Shown here piece by piece: positions 8,716-16,419 of a stretch of 64,000 nt of DNA. The stretch is from assembly GCA_964418425.1 (NCBI GenBank), contig CAYQLT010000013.1:1-64000 (forward strand), read 5' to 3'. Both the position numbers and the translations under genes were made by a program. The notes below the pieces were generated by a model, which saw only the letters and a program-made list of their open reading frames with translations, searched no databases and was not told where the DNA came from. The number at the start of each line of letters is the position of its first letter. The stretch's first letter is position 1. The stretch is from CAYQLT01 sp964418425. GTDB lineage: Bacteria; Bacillota; Limnochordia; Limnochordales; Geochordaceae.

Positions 8716-9081
8716 TCACCCCCCCACCTTCTGGATGGCTTCGAGAACCCGCTGAGGCTGGAAAGGCTTGACCAAAAAGTCCTTCGCCCCGGCGTTCAGG
8801 GCCTCGATGACCATGGGCTTCTGCCCCATGGCGCTGACCACGATGATGCGGGCGCCCGGATCGATCTTCATGATCTCCCGGATGGCGCTGATCCCGTCCA
8901 TCTGGGGCATGGTGATATCCATGGTCACCACGTCCGGGCGCAGCTGTGCGTACTTCTCCACCGCATCTGCCCCGTTTTCGGCCTCTCCAACCACCTCGTA
9001 GCCGTTTTGCTCCAAAAGCCGGCGCAGCGTCATGCGCATAAACGCTGTATCATCCGTGATCAAAACCCGTTTACCACCCAC
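8716..9081 (-). CDS. cheY: CheY, chemotaxis response regulator
   Basis: This is a single-domain receiver of 121 residues with all signature positions present: the acidic pair Asp10-Asp11 (VLITDDTAFMR), phospho-acceptor Asp55 (VVTMDITMPQMDG), Ser83 (VVSAMGQ) and Lys105 (DFLVKPF). The GTG at 9079-9081 is chosen because GGTGGAGGA lies about seven bases before it and it gives the normal CheY length; a TTG at 9102 would add seven residues. Phosphorylated CheY should bind FliM, FliY and CheC, all encoded here. Confidence 0.95.
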   Translation of the reverse strand: MGGKRVLITDDTAFMRMTLRRLLEQNGYEVVGEAENGADAVEKYAQLRPDVVTMDITMPQMDGISAIREIMKIDPGARIIVVSAMGQKPMVIEALNAGAKDFLVKPFQPQRVLEAIQKVGG

Positions 9082-9144
9082 CGCCGGGTCCTCCACCCCC
9101 AACCGGCTCCGCCGGGCTGCCCCGAGTCGCCCGCAGGCCAGAAC

Positions 9145-11343
9145 TCAAACCAGCCACAGCACGTCCAAAATCAGCGCCACCCGGCCGCTGCCCAGGATTG
9201 TGGCGCCGGCCACACCAGGCAGGCTGGCCCACCCGCTGAGGTTGCGGATGACCACCTCCTGCAGACCCACGACCCGGTCCACCGCGATGGCAGCGATCCT
9301 CCGCCCGCTGGAGAGCACCACCGCCAGCGCGTCCTCGCCGTCGCCCTGCCCGTCTGGCCCGGCCGCGGCCAGGGAGAGTTTCTGGCGCAGGGACACCAGG
9401 GGTATCAGGCGTCCCCGGTAACGCAGAACCGGACTCCCGTGCACCATCTCCGGATGGTCGGGGAGCCGCTCGATGCTCTGCACCGACTCGCTGGGCAGGG
9501 CGTACATCTCACCGGCGCTTTCCACCAAAAGCGCCCGCATGATGGCCAGGGTTAGCGGCAGCCGGATCACGAAGAGGCTGCCCCGCCCCGCCCGGGTGTG
9601 GACGGAAATCCGCCCTCCCAGCGACTCCACCACCGCCTTGGCGGCATCCATCCCTATGCCTCGTCCCGACACGTCGGTAACAGTGCGCGCCGTGCTGAAG
9701 CCGGACTCGAAGATGAGCTGCACCAGCTCCTCGGCGGAGGCCGCCTGGGCCTGCTCAGCGGTCATACGACCGGTCGCCACGGCCTTCTGGCGGATACGCT
9801 CTATGGAGATCCCCGCCCCGTCGTCCTCCACCTCGATCACCACATGGTTGCCCTCGTGGCGTGCCGCAAGGCGCAACCGCCCGGCCGGAGGCTTGCCGGC
9901 CGCGATCCGCTCCTCGGGAAGCTCGATCCCGTGGTCGACGGCGTTGCGGATCAAGTGAACCAGAGGCTCGCCGATCTCGTTGACGATGTTGCGGTCCAGC
10001 TCGGTCTGCTCACCTTCGATGGTGAAGATTACCTGCTTGCCGGATCGGCGGGCCAGGTCTCGGACCATGCGGGGAAACCGGCCGAAGACGTGGCGCAGCG
10101 GAACCATCCGCAGCCGCATCACGGCGTTTTGCAGCTCTGAGGTGACACGACCCAGCTTGTTGACCTGGCTCTCCTCGGGCAGCCGCCGGTGCCCGAAGGC
10201 GTCCTGCAGCTGGTTGGTGGTGATGACCAGTTCGCCCACCAGGTCCACCAGGGCGTCCAGCCGGGCCGTCTCCACCCGGATGGTGCCGTCCCGACCGACG
10301 GGAGCGGGACCGCCCGGCACCGAGGAGGCCGCCGGCTCGGGCGTCAGGACCTCGGTCTTGCTCGCCGGGGCAGCCGGTGATACTGCCGCCGGCGCGCCCT
10401 GGGCGCCGACCACCCCCGACCCGACCTCCGGCTGGCGACCGTCGGGGGGCGTTGCGACCGCAGCCACGGGCGGCACCGGCGGAACGCTACCCTGCTGGCG
10501 TCCGCCACCCGCTCCGATCTCGGCCCGAACCGCCCTCGCCTGGCGCACCTCGCTTACACCCAGCGCCGCCTTCTCCACCTCGGCCGAAGAGCGATCCGTC
10601 ACCAGCGCCACGTGGAAACGCTCGTCGAAGCGCTCCTCATCCAGCGAGGCCCGAGACGGCCAGGTGCCCACCACGTCCCCCACTTCGCCCAGCGCCCGCA
10701 GCACCGCATAGGCCCGTACGCCCTTGAAAACGCAGTCGGGAGCCAGCACCACCTCCAGCACGTAGGCAAGGCGCCCGGCCTGTACGGCCTTCTGCACCTG
10801 CTCCAGCGCCTCCGGCTCCAAAAACCACAGGCTCTCCGGCGCCCGATGCTCCGGCGCCTTCGGCAGGCCTGTCCCGGCCGAACCGGCCCGCCCTACCCGG
10901 CCCAAAGCCGCCACCAGGTTCTCAACGGCCGCGCGGGTCTGCTCGTCCGGCTCCGAACTGTCGCTTTGCGCCACGCGCTCTACCAGGGCCTCCATGGCCG
11001 ACGCCGAGGCAAACAGCAGGTCAAACAGCTCGGGGTGAACGCTGGCCCCCGCGGTGCTGGCGGGCTGGTGCGGATCTGCGCTTGCCGGCCCCGAAGCCGC
11101 GGCAGGGCCGGATCGCAGGCCATCCAGCACCGATTCCAGCGCGTGCGCCAGCTCCACCAGGCTTGTGTAACCCATGGTACCGGCCATGCCCTTGAGGCTG
11201 TGCACGGCCCGAAACAGCTCGTTGAGGGTGGCCCGGTCTCCCGGCGCCGCCTCCAGGCGAAGCATCCCGTGGTTGAGGATCTCCAGGTACTCCCGGGCCT
11301 CGTCCACAAAGAGCGAGCGCAGTTCGGAAAGATCCGCCGCCAT
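9145..11343 (-). CDS. cheA: CheA, chemotaxis histidine kinase
   Basis: The 732-residue kinase has the standard order. An HPt (P1) domain carries the phosphorylated His48 in AVHSLKGMAGTMG. A CheY-binding-like region follows, then an Ala/Pro-rich linker, the dimerisation domain near residue 360 (RLDALVDLVGELVITTNQL) and the HATPase domain with LIRNAVDHGIE, VEDDGAGI and GRGIGMDAAK. A CheW-like P5 domain closes the protein. The ATG at 11341-11343 has GGGGAAGG seven bases upstream and is preferred over a GTG two codons earlier. It receives receptor input via CheW and phosphorylates CheY. Confidence 0.96.
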   Translation of the reverse strand: MAADLSELRSLFVDEAREYLEILNHGMLRLEAAPGDRATLNELFRAVHSLKGMAGTMGYTSLVELAHALESVLDGLRSGPAAASGPASADPHQPASTAGASVHPELFDLLFASASAMEALVERVAQSDSSEPDEQTRAAVENLVAALGRVGRAGSAGTGLPKAPEHRAPESLWFLEPEALEQVQKAVQAGRLAYVLEVVLAPDCVFKGVRAYAVLRALGEVGDVVGTWPSRASLDEERFDERFHVALVTDRSSAEVEKAALGVSEVRQARAVRAEIGAGGGRQQGSVPPVPPVAAVATPPDGRQPEVGSGVVGAQGAPAAVSPAAPASKTEVLTPEPAASSVPGGPAPVGRDGTIRVETARLDALVDLVGELVITTNQLQDAFGHRRLPEESQVNKLGRVTSELQNAVMRLRMVPLRHVFGRFPRMVRDLARRSGKQVIFTIEGEQTELDRNIVNEIGEPLVHLIRNAVDHGIELPEERIAAGKPPAGRLRLAARHEGNHVVIEVEDDGAGISIERIRQKAVATGRMTAEQAQAASAEELVQLIFESGFSTARTVTDVSGRGIGMDAAKAVVESLGGRISVHTRAGRGSLFVIRLPLTLAIMRALLVESAGEMYALPSESVQSIERLPDHPEMVHGSPVLRYRGRLIPLVSLRQKLSLAAAGPDGQGDGEDALAVVLSSGRRIAAIAVDRVVGLQEVVIRNLSGWASLPGVAGATILGSGRVALILDVLWLV

Positions 11344-11409
11344 GACCACACCTTCCCCCGCGTCCGGGGGCCTCTTCCTCGCCAGCCTCCGCCTTCGGGG
11401 GCCTCCCCC

Positions 11410-12525
11410 TCACGAGGACTCGGGGCGCACCACTTCGGTGATGCGAACCCCGAAGTGCTCACGCACCACGACCACTTCGCCGCGGGCCACCAGCGTACCG
11501 GAAGCCAGGACGTCCACCGGCTGGCCCTCCGCCACGTCCAGGGCCACCACCGATCCCCGGGTCAGGCTCAACACATCCTGAAGGGGTAGGTACGCCTGCC
11601 CCAGCCGGACCGTCACCGGAACCGTGATCCGCTTGATGACCGCCATGGAGATGCGATCTTCGGGCTGCTCTTCCCCCTCATCCAGCGGCAGGTCCGGCCC
11701 CCACCGCTCGGCCGCCAGGGCCTCGGAGTCCGTCTTGCGGCCCGCCACGCCGGCCCCCGCCGTGGCGGAGCGCCGCGGGGCGGCTGCGGCGGCAGCGGGT
11801 GCGCCCGCGGGGGTCGCCCGACCGGCCGTCGACCCCTCGGCTGCGGCCCGAGCTGGCGCGCCCTTCTTCTCGGCCGGGCGAGCCGAGGATGCGCTCGCGG
11901 AGGCGGCGGTGGCCTGAAGGTAGTCGCCAGCGAGCCGACGGGCGAAGCCGACGGGGAAAACCTGCAGCACCCGGCTCTGCACGGTGCCCATCTGGTCGTC
12001 GTCGATGCGCATGGGAAAGCTCAGAACCACCAGGGCCCCGCCTTCCCCGTCGTCGCTCAGCAGGGGGCCTTCGTTCTCTTCTCCCACCCGGCGCAGGCGC
12101 GTCACCGGAGGGCTCATCTCGATGCGCCGCTGCAGCAGGTTAGAGAGCGCGGTGGCCGATGTGCCCATCATCTGGTTCATGGCCTCGGCCAGCGCGCTTA
12201 GGTGCAGCTCGTCCAGCTGGACCGCCTCGGTCAGTTCCTCGGCCATCATCATGGCGGCGATGGCCCGGGCGTCTTCGGCCTCCATGAGCAGCAGGTTCGA
12301 GCCCACCACCCCGGAGACGTACTCCACCCGAACCACCAGCATGGGGCCTCGAAACCGTTCCTGCATCTGCTCCCAGGTGCCTGTGGAAAGCTCGGGGGCG
12401 CCCACCCGTACCGTGTGCAGCACCAGGTCCGACAGCACCTCGGCCGACGCGGAGATGGCCGCCTCGGCAAGGCGCGTCAACGCCTCCCTCTCGGCCGGCG
12501 TGAGCAGCTCGTCAGCCGGCGGCAA
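11410..12525 (-). CDS. fliY: FliY, flagellar motor switch CheY-P phosphatase
   Basis: The 371-residue protein combines a CheC-like N-terminal region (about 1-200), an Ala-rich linker of about 75 residues, and a C-terminal FliN/SpoA surface-presentation domain (VIKRITVPVTVRLGQAYLPL, LTRGSVVALDV, GTLVARGEVVVV). The second phosphatase motif is present (ALAEAMNQMMGTSATALS), but the first lacks the Asn (LAEAAISASAEVL). FliY both builds the C-ring and removes phosphate from CheY-P. It starts at a TTG with GGGGGAGG upstream and overlaps the fliM stop by 14 bases. Confidence 0.93.
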   Translation of the reverse strand: MPPADELLTPAEREALTRLAEAAISASAEVLSDLVLHTVRVGAPELSTGTWEQMQERFRGPMLVVRVEYVSGVVGSNLLLMEAEDARAIAAMMMAEELTEAVQLDELHLSALAEAMNQMMGTSATALSNLLQRRIEMSPPVTRLRRVGEENEGPLLSDDGEGGALVVLSFPMRIDDDQMGTVQSRVLQVFPVGFARRLAGDYLQATAASASASSARPAEKKGAPARAAAEGSTAGRATPAGAPAAAAAAPRRSATAGAGVAGRKTDSEALAAERWGPDLPLDEGEEQPEDRISMAVIKRITVPVTVRLGQAYLPLQDVLSLTRGSVVALDVAEGQPVDVLASGTLVARGEVVVVREHFGVRITEVVRPESS

Positions 12526-13558
12526 CCGCCGACGCCTCCCCCGTCACGTCTTCCGCCTCCTCCGGCTCCGGCGGCGGCTCGGCAGGCCCTGTCAAGCGCA
12601 CCGCCAGGTGGGAGCCCTTGCGGCCGACCCGGCCGCGAAACTTCGGGCGCCCCGCCACGTGGATCAGGATCTCGTCGTGCACCCCGGTGTCCAGCACCAG
12701 GACGTCGCCGATTTTGAGCTCCATGAGTTCGTGCAGCTCCAGCTCCACGGTGCCCAAGATCGCCTGCAGGGGCACCATGGTGTCCGCCAGCACCTTGCGC
12801 ATCTGCTCCCGGTCCCGGGCCCGCGGCTGGGTGTGCGCCCGAAGCAGGTACTCGTTGGAAAGCCTGGGCAACAGGGGCTCGAGGGCGGAGTACGGCAGGC
12901 ACAGGTTCACGCTGTCGGACTGTTCCCCCACGGTCGCCTCCATGGAGACCCATAGCACGGTGTCCTGGTCCAGGGCCAGGTTGATGTACAGGGGGTTGAT
13001 CTCCAGATCCCGCAGCTGGATGGGAAGCGGCAAAAGCCCGGACCAGGCTTGATGGTACGCGTCGGCCAGGATGTGGAGGACCTGGTGGCGCAAGACCTGA
13101 AGTTCAATGTCCGTGGGTTCCCGGGAGCCCACCCGCGCCGAACCCGGCCCACCCACCAGCCGTTCGTACAAGCCCAGGGCGAGATCCATGCTCAGCTGCA
13201 GGATGATGCGGTCCCCGGCGTTGCCGAAATCGAAAACCCCGATGGCCGAGGGGTTGGGGACAGAGCGTATGAACTCGCCGTACGTGAGCTGCTGAACCGA
13301 CAGCACCCGCATGGACATGTCGGTCCGAAGCCGAGCCCCCAGCAGGATGCTGGTCAGCCGCCCGAACTGCTGGTGAATGCGCTCCAGCGAACGCAGCTGA
13401 TCCCGGGAGAACTTGGAGGGACGGCGAAAGTCGTATGGCGCGGCTTCCGCGGCGGACAACGTGACCGCCGGCATCCCCGCCTCGGGCTGCTTTCGCCGCT
13501 CCTCGCTGAGATCCCGGATCAGCTCGTCGATCTCATGCTGGGACAGAATCCGCTCCAT
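12512..13558 (-). CDS. fliM: FliM, flagellar motor switch protein
   Basis: The 348-residue product begins MERILSQHEIDELIRDLSEE, the N-terminal CheY-binding peptide of FliM. It continues with the CheC-like middle domain (ERIHQQFGRLTSILLGARLR, YGEFIRSVPNPSAIGVFDFG) and ends in a FliN-like domain (LMELKIGDVLVLDT). The ATG at 13556-13558 is chosen because GAGGGG precedes it at good spacing and the CheY-binding peptide then sits at the N terminus; an upstream TTG at 13597 is less likely. It overlaps both cheW and fliY, so the three are translationally coupled. Confidence 0.95.
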   Translation of the reverse strand: MERILSQHEIDELIRDLSEERRKQPEAGMPAVTLSAAEAAPYDFRRPSKFSRDQLRSLERIHQQFGRLTSILLGARLRTDMSMRVLSVQQLTYGEFIRSVPNPSAIGVFDFGNAGDRIILQLSMDLALGLYERLVGGPGSARVGSREPTDIELQVLRHQVLHILADAYHQAWSGLLPLPIQLRDLEINPLYINLALDQDTVLWVSMEATVGEQSDSVNLCLPYSALEPLLPRLSNEYLLRAHTQPRARDREQMRKVLADTMVPLQAILGTVELELHELMELKIGDVLVLDTGVHDEILIHVAGRPKFRGRVGRKGSHLAVRLTGPAEPPPEPEEAEDVTGEASAVAAG

Positions 13559-14147
13559 CGCCCGGCCCCTCGGCGCCTTCCCCGGCCCCGGTTTCAACGG
13601 TTGCCTGGACTTTCTCCAGCGCCCGCACCTCGCTGGACTCCAGCAGCCTCCCCAGGTTGAGCAGGATGATGAGGCGATTCTCCAGCTTCGCCACGCCCTG
13701 GATGAAGGCCACGTCCACGCCGGCGAGGATGTTGCCCGCCGGCTCGATGAGGCTTTCCTGAAGCCGCAGCACCTCGCTGACCGCGTCCACCACGAGGCCG
13801 ATGGTGTGGGGTTGCACCTCCACCACCATGATGCGGGTGCGGCGCGGATCCACGGAAGCCTCCAGCCCGAAGCGCTTGCGCAGGTCGATCACCGGAATCA
13901 CGTGGCCGCGCAGATTGATGACACCCTCCACGAAGGCCGGGGCACCCGGCAACCGGGTGACAGTCTGTACGGTGATGATTTCCCGAACCCACCGGATCTC
14001 CACGCCGTAGGTCTCCCGAGCGAGCTGAAAGACCACCACCTGGCGCTCCGGATCCTGGCCGGGGTTTGTCGCTTGCGCTGTCCCCGCCGTCCGAAGCGCC
14101 CCCCTTGAAGCTGCCGTCGCAGCCTGAGCGCCAGCATGAGCCGACAT
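13533..14147 (-). CDS. cheW: CheW, receptor-kinase coupling protein
   Basis: This 204-residue CheW-like protein couples receptors to CheA. The CheW fold runs from about residue 40 to 175, with QVVVFQLARETYGVEIRWV, RLPGAPAFVEGVINLRG, VIPVIDLRKRFGL and FIQGVAKLENRLIILLNL all recognisable. An Ala-rich N-terminal tail and a short Gly/Glu-rich C-terminal tail flank it. The ATG at 14145-14147 is selected because GGAGG stands eight bases upstream; the frame remains open further upstream, but that part has no CheW similarity. It overlaps the fliM start by 26 bases. Confidence 0.93.
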   Translation of the reverse strand: MSAHAGAQAATAASRGALRTAGTAQATNPGQDPERQVVVFQLARETYGVEIRWVREIITVQTVTRLPGAPAFVEGVINLRGHVIPVIDLRKRFGLEASVDPRRTRIMVVEVQPHTIGLVVDAVSEVLRLQESLIEPAGNILAGVDVAFIQGVAKLENRLIILLNLGRLLESSEVRALEKVQATVETGAGEGAEGPGDGADSVPA

Positions 14148-14214
14148 TATCCCGGCCTCCATCAATCGGGTGATTGCACCGCCTGGTTCGACGTTGCCGC
14201 GTAAGATTCCTGGC

Positions 14215-14490
14215 TTAAGGAGAGAAGCCCTCACGGTCCAGCGGCAGCTTGGGGTAGGCCATGGGCGCAGGGGGCAGGTAGTATCCTCCACCACGCCCCC
14301 GCCGCACGCCCACAAGCCTCAGCGCCCGAAGCCGCGACACCTGTTCGCGGATGTAGGATGGGGCCACGTGCAGCGCCGCCCCCAGCTCGGCGGACGGGAT
14401 AGGCCGGGCGTACGTGGCTTGCCGCTGGGCCAGCACGCGCAGGATCTCGTCATGGATAGGCGCAAGCCGCTCGCGGCCCAACCTCCCCAC
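14215..14490 (-). CDS. Small winged-helix DNA-binding protein of unknown function
   Basis: The 91-residue protein looks like a single winged helix: helix 1 (PIHDEILRVLAQRQ), a helix-turn-helix (IPSAELGAALHVAPSYIREQ, VSRLRALRLVGVRR) and a Gly-rich beta wing (GRGGGYYL). This resembles the DNA-binding part of Rrf2, MarR or BirA-type regulators, but no effector domain follows. It lies inside the flagellar run, 31 bases after fliW and about 70 bases before cheW. The start is uncertain: GTG at 14490 is the only upstream candidate and has a weak ribosome site. A transcriptional role in the flagellar cluster is inference. Confidence 0.7.
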   Translation of the reverse strand: MGRLGRERLAPIHDEILRVLAQRQATYARPIPSAELGAALHVAPSYIREQVSRLRALRLVGVRRGRGGGYYLPPAPMAYPKLPLDREGFSP

Positions 14491-14521
14491 CCCCGGAGCC
14501 GCGACCCCTTCGTCCGCCGGC

Positions 14522-15019
14522 TCAGCTACGGGTCACGGTCAGGCGCCCGGCCGGCGCGGCCTCGTTGTGCTCCGGCGCGGCACGGGCCGCCGGAAAGATG
14601 GGGTGGCGGATGCCGTACGGGCTTTTCTCCAAAATCACCTGCACCCCCATCCCGTTGGCGGGGTTGATCACCAGGGGTGCTCGCAGGTTCGCGGTCGCCT
14701 CCCGGGGATCCCGGGGAATGCGGATGATGACCAGCACGACTGCGCCCTGCGCCTCTTCGGGCGTCGAGATCCCGATCCCTGTCAGCTCGTCGGCAGGGAC
14801 GGCCGCCACGTACGAAGGCTCGATGTCCCGAGGATCCATCACCACGAAGGCCAGGTCCGGGTCATCCACCGACTGCAGGATCCAGAACGGGCTTCGGTCG
14901 GCATGGGGCAACAAAACGTACCGGCGGTGACGACTGAACCCCACCAGGCCCCGGGAGAAGTGGAGCACCCGGCTCCCATCCACCTCCACCGGCCCAAACC
15001 GGGTCGTCTGGATCCGCAA
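14522..15019 (-). CDS. fliW: FliW, flagellar assembly factor and CsrA antagonist
   Basis: The 165-residue protein matches FliW: an N-terminal RFGPVEVDGSRVLHFSRGLVG, then SPFWILQSVDDPDLAFVVMD and LRAPLVINPANGMGVQVIL. In Bacillus, FliW binds CsrA and relieves its repression of flagellin translation, and flagellin in turn titrates FliW. csrA is three genes away in the same run. The start is a TTG at 15017-15019. The C-terminal tail after about residue 140 is longer than in many homologues and is not conserved-looking. Confidence 0.94.
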   Translation of the reverse strand: MRIQTTRFGPVEVDGSRVLHFSRGLVGFSRHRRYVLLPHADRSPFWILQSVDDPDLAFVVMDPRDIEPSYVAAVPADELTGIGISTPEEAQGAVVLVIIRIPRDPREATANLRAPLVINPANGMGVQVILEKSPYGIRHPIFPAARAAPEHNEAAPAGRLTVTRS

Positions 15020-15089
15020 GTCACCATCCCACCCTCGGCCCGACCATCCCGATGACGTGCCCGCCGCCCACCTACCGGCCCCCGGCCTT

Positions 15090-16055
15090 TCAGCGCAGGA
15101 AGTCCAGCAAGGTGGGCTGCAACACCCTGGCTCCCGACGCCAGCGCCAGCCGGTAGACGTTTTCCTGCATCTTCAGCTCCATGATGGCCTCCGCCACGTC
15201 CAGATCTTCGGCCTTCGACAAGAGCTCCTTGAGATTGACTTCCTCCCCTTGCAGCCGCTGGGCCACCAGCTGCAGCCCCTCGGAGCGGGCGCCCACCTGG
15301 TTAAGGCTTTCCAGCACCCGATCCAGAGCCCGGTCGAGGGAGACCAGATCTGTATCGGAAAGGGACGCCACGTCGCCGGCGCGCGCATCGTCGCGGATCT
15401 TCATCAGCACGCCGAAGAGCCCCGAGGCGTCGAAGTCGCCGGCCGATATGCTCACGCTTCCGGGAACCGGCGAGGCAGCCCCGTGGGCGAACACCTCAGA
15501 ACCCGACACATTGATCCTTTGCCGCAGGCCCGGCCCCAGCTCCACCTCCAGGGCCGCTGCGTCGCCAAAGTAAGCCACCTCGGTCACGTAACCGGTCGTC
15601 GGGTCGGTGGCGGCGATGGCATAGGGTGTGGTGCCGGTCTGGCTACCCGCAAAGAGGAAGCGGCCCGCGTGGGCGGTGTTGGCCACCTGAACCACGTGGC
15701 GAAGGAGCTGGTCCAGCTCGTCGGCCAGCGCCCCCCGGGCCGTGTCGGGCAGGTCCCCCCGGGCTGCGTACACGGTCAGCTCCCGAACCCGGTGCAGCGT
15801 CGAGACCACGTCCTGCAGTGCGGAGTCGGTCACCTCCATCCAGCCTGTGGCGGCATCCGCGTTCTTCAGGTACTGGCGGTTTTCCAGCACCGCCGACTGC
15901 AGGCGCATGGAGGTGGTGGCCCGACCCGGGTCGTCGGAGACGAAGCGAACCTGCTTGCCGGAAGAGAGCCGACCCTGCAGCTGGTCCAACCGGGCGAAGT
16001 TACGCTGCAGGTTCACCAGCACGTTGTCCACGATGGCGCGGCTGCTGATCCTCAA
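15090..16055 (-). CDS. flgL: FlgL, flagellar hook-filament junction protein (HAP3)
   Basis: The 321-residue protein has the flagellin-like helical termini of FlgL: LRISSRAIVDNVLVNLQRNF and RLSSGKQVRFVSDDPGRAT at the N terminus, and DLDVAEAIMELKMQENVYRL at the C terminus, with a variable beta domain in between. It forms the second junction ring between hook and filament and is secreted by the flagellar export system, so no signal peptide is expected. The TTG at 16053-16055 is preferred because GGGGAGG is nine bases upstream; it trims six residues from the longest frame. Confidence 0.93.
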   Translation of the reverse strand: MRISSRAIVDNVLVNLQRNFARLDQLQGRLSSGKQVRFVSDDPGRATTSMRLQSAVLENRQYLKNADAATGWMEVTDSALQDVVSTLHRVRELTVYAARGDLPDTARGALADELDQLLRHVVQVANTAHAGRFLFAGSQTGTTPYAIAATDPTTGYVTEVAYFGDAAALEVELGPGLRQRINVSGSEVFAHGAASPVPGSVSISAGDFDASGLFGVLMKIRDDARAGDVASLSDTDLVSLDRALDRVLESLNQVGARSEGLQLVAQRLQGEEVNLKELLSKAEDLDVAEAIMELKMQENVYRLALASGARVLQPTLLDFLR

Positions 16056-16118
16056 GCTCGCCTGCCTCCCCAACCCGACCTGCCTTCATCTGGAGCCCCC
16101 GTGCGGCTTGTGCCCCCG

Positions 16119-16370
16119 TCACCCCGGCGCTGCGGGGGGCTCCGGTTTGTTGAGCGCCTCGCTCAGCTGTTCGATCTGCCCGGTGGCTGCCAGCGCAGCG
16201 CGGCGGTTCTCCTCCTGGATCTCGCGGTAGACCTCTTCCCGGTGAACCGGGATATGTCGAGGCGCGTCGATGCCCAGTTTCACCTGCTCGCCCCGAACCT
16301 CCACCACCACGATCCGGATATCGTCGCCGATCATGATGCTTTCGTCGACCCTCCTGGTCAGCACCAGCAT
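16119..16370 (-). CDS. csrA: CsrA, RNA-binding translational regulator
   Basis: The 83-residue product is a typical CsrA, with MLVLTRRVDESIMIGDDIRI, VKLGIDAPRHIPVHREEVY and a C-terminal helix. It dimerises and binds GGA-containing leaders. Its own leader carries the GGA-rich ribosome site AGGGAGGGA six bases before the ATG, a plausible autoregulatory target. Its position between flgK and flgL is unusual, since csrA more often follows fliW. The C-terminal extension after the canonical core is about 15 residues. Confidence 0.95.
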   Translation of the reverse strand: MLVLTRRVDESIMIGDDIRIVVVEVRGEQVKLGIDAPRHIPVHREEVYREIQEENRRAALAATGQIEQLSEALNKPEPPAAPG

Positions 16371-16419
16371 CTTGCGTCCCTCCCTGGACGGCCGGTATGG
16401 TCGGCAACGGCGTCGGCCT

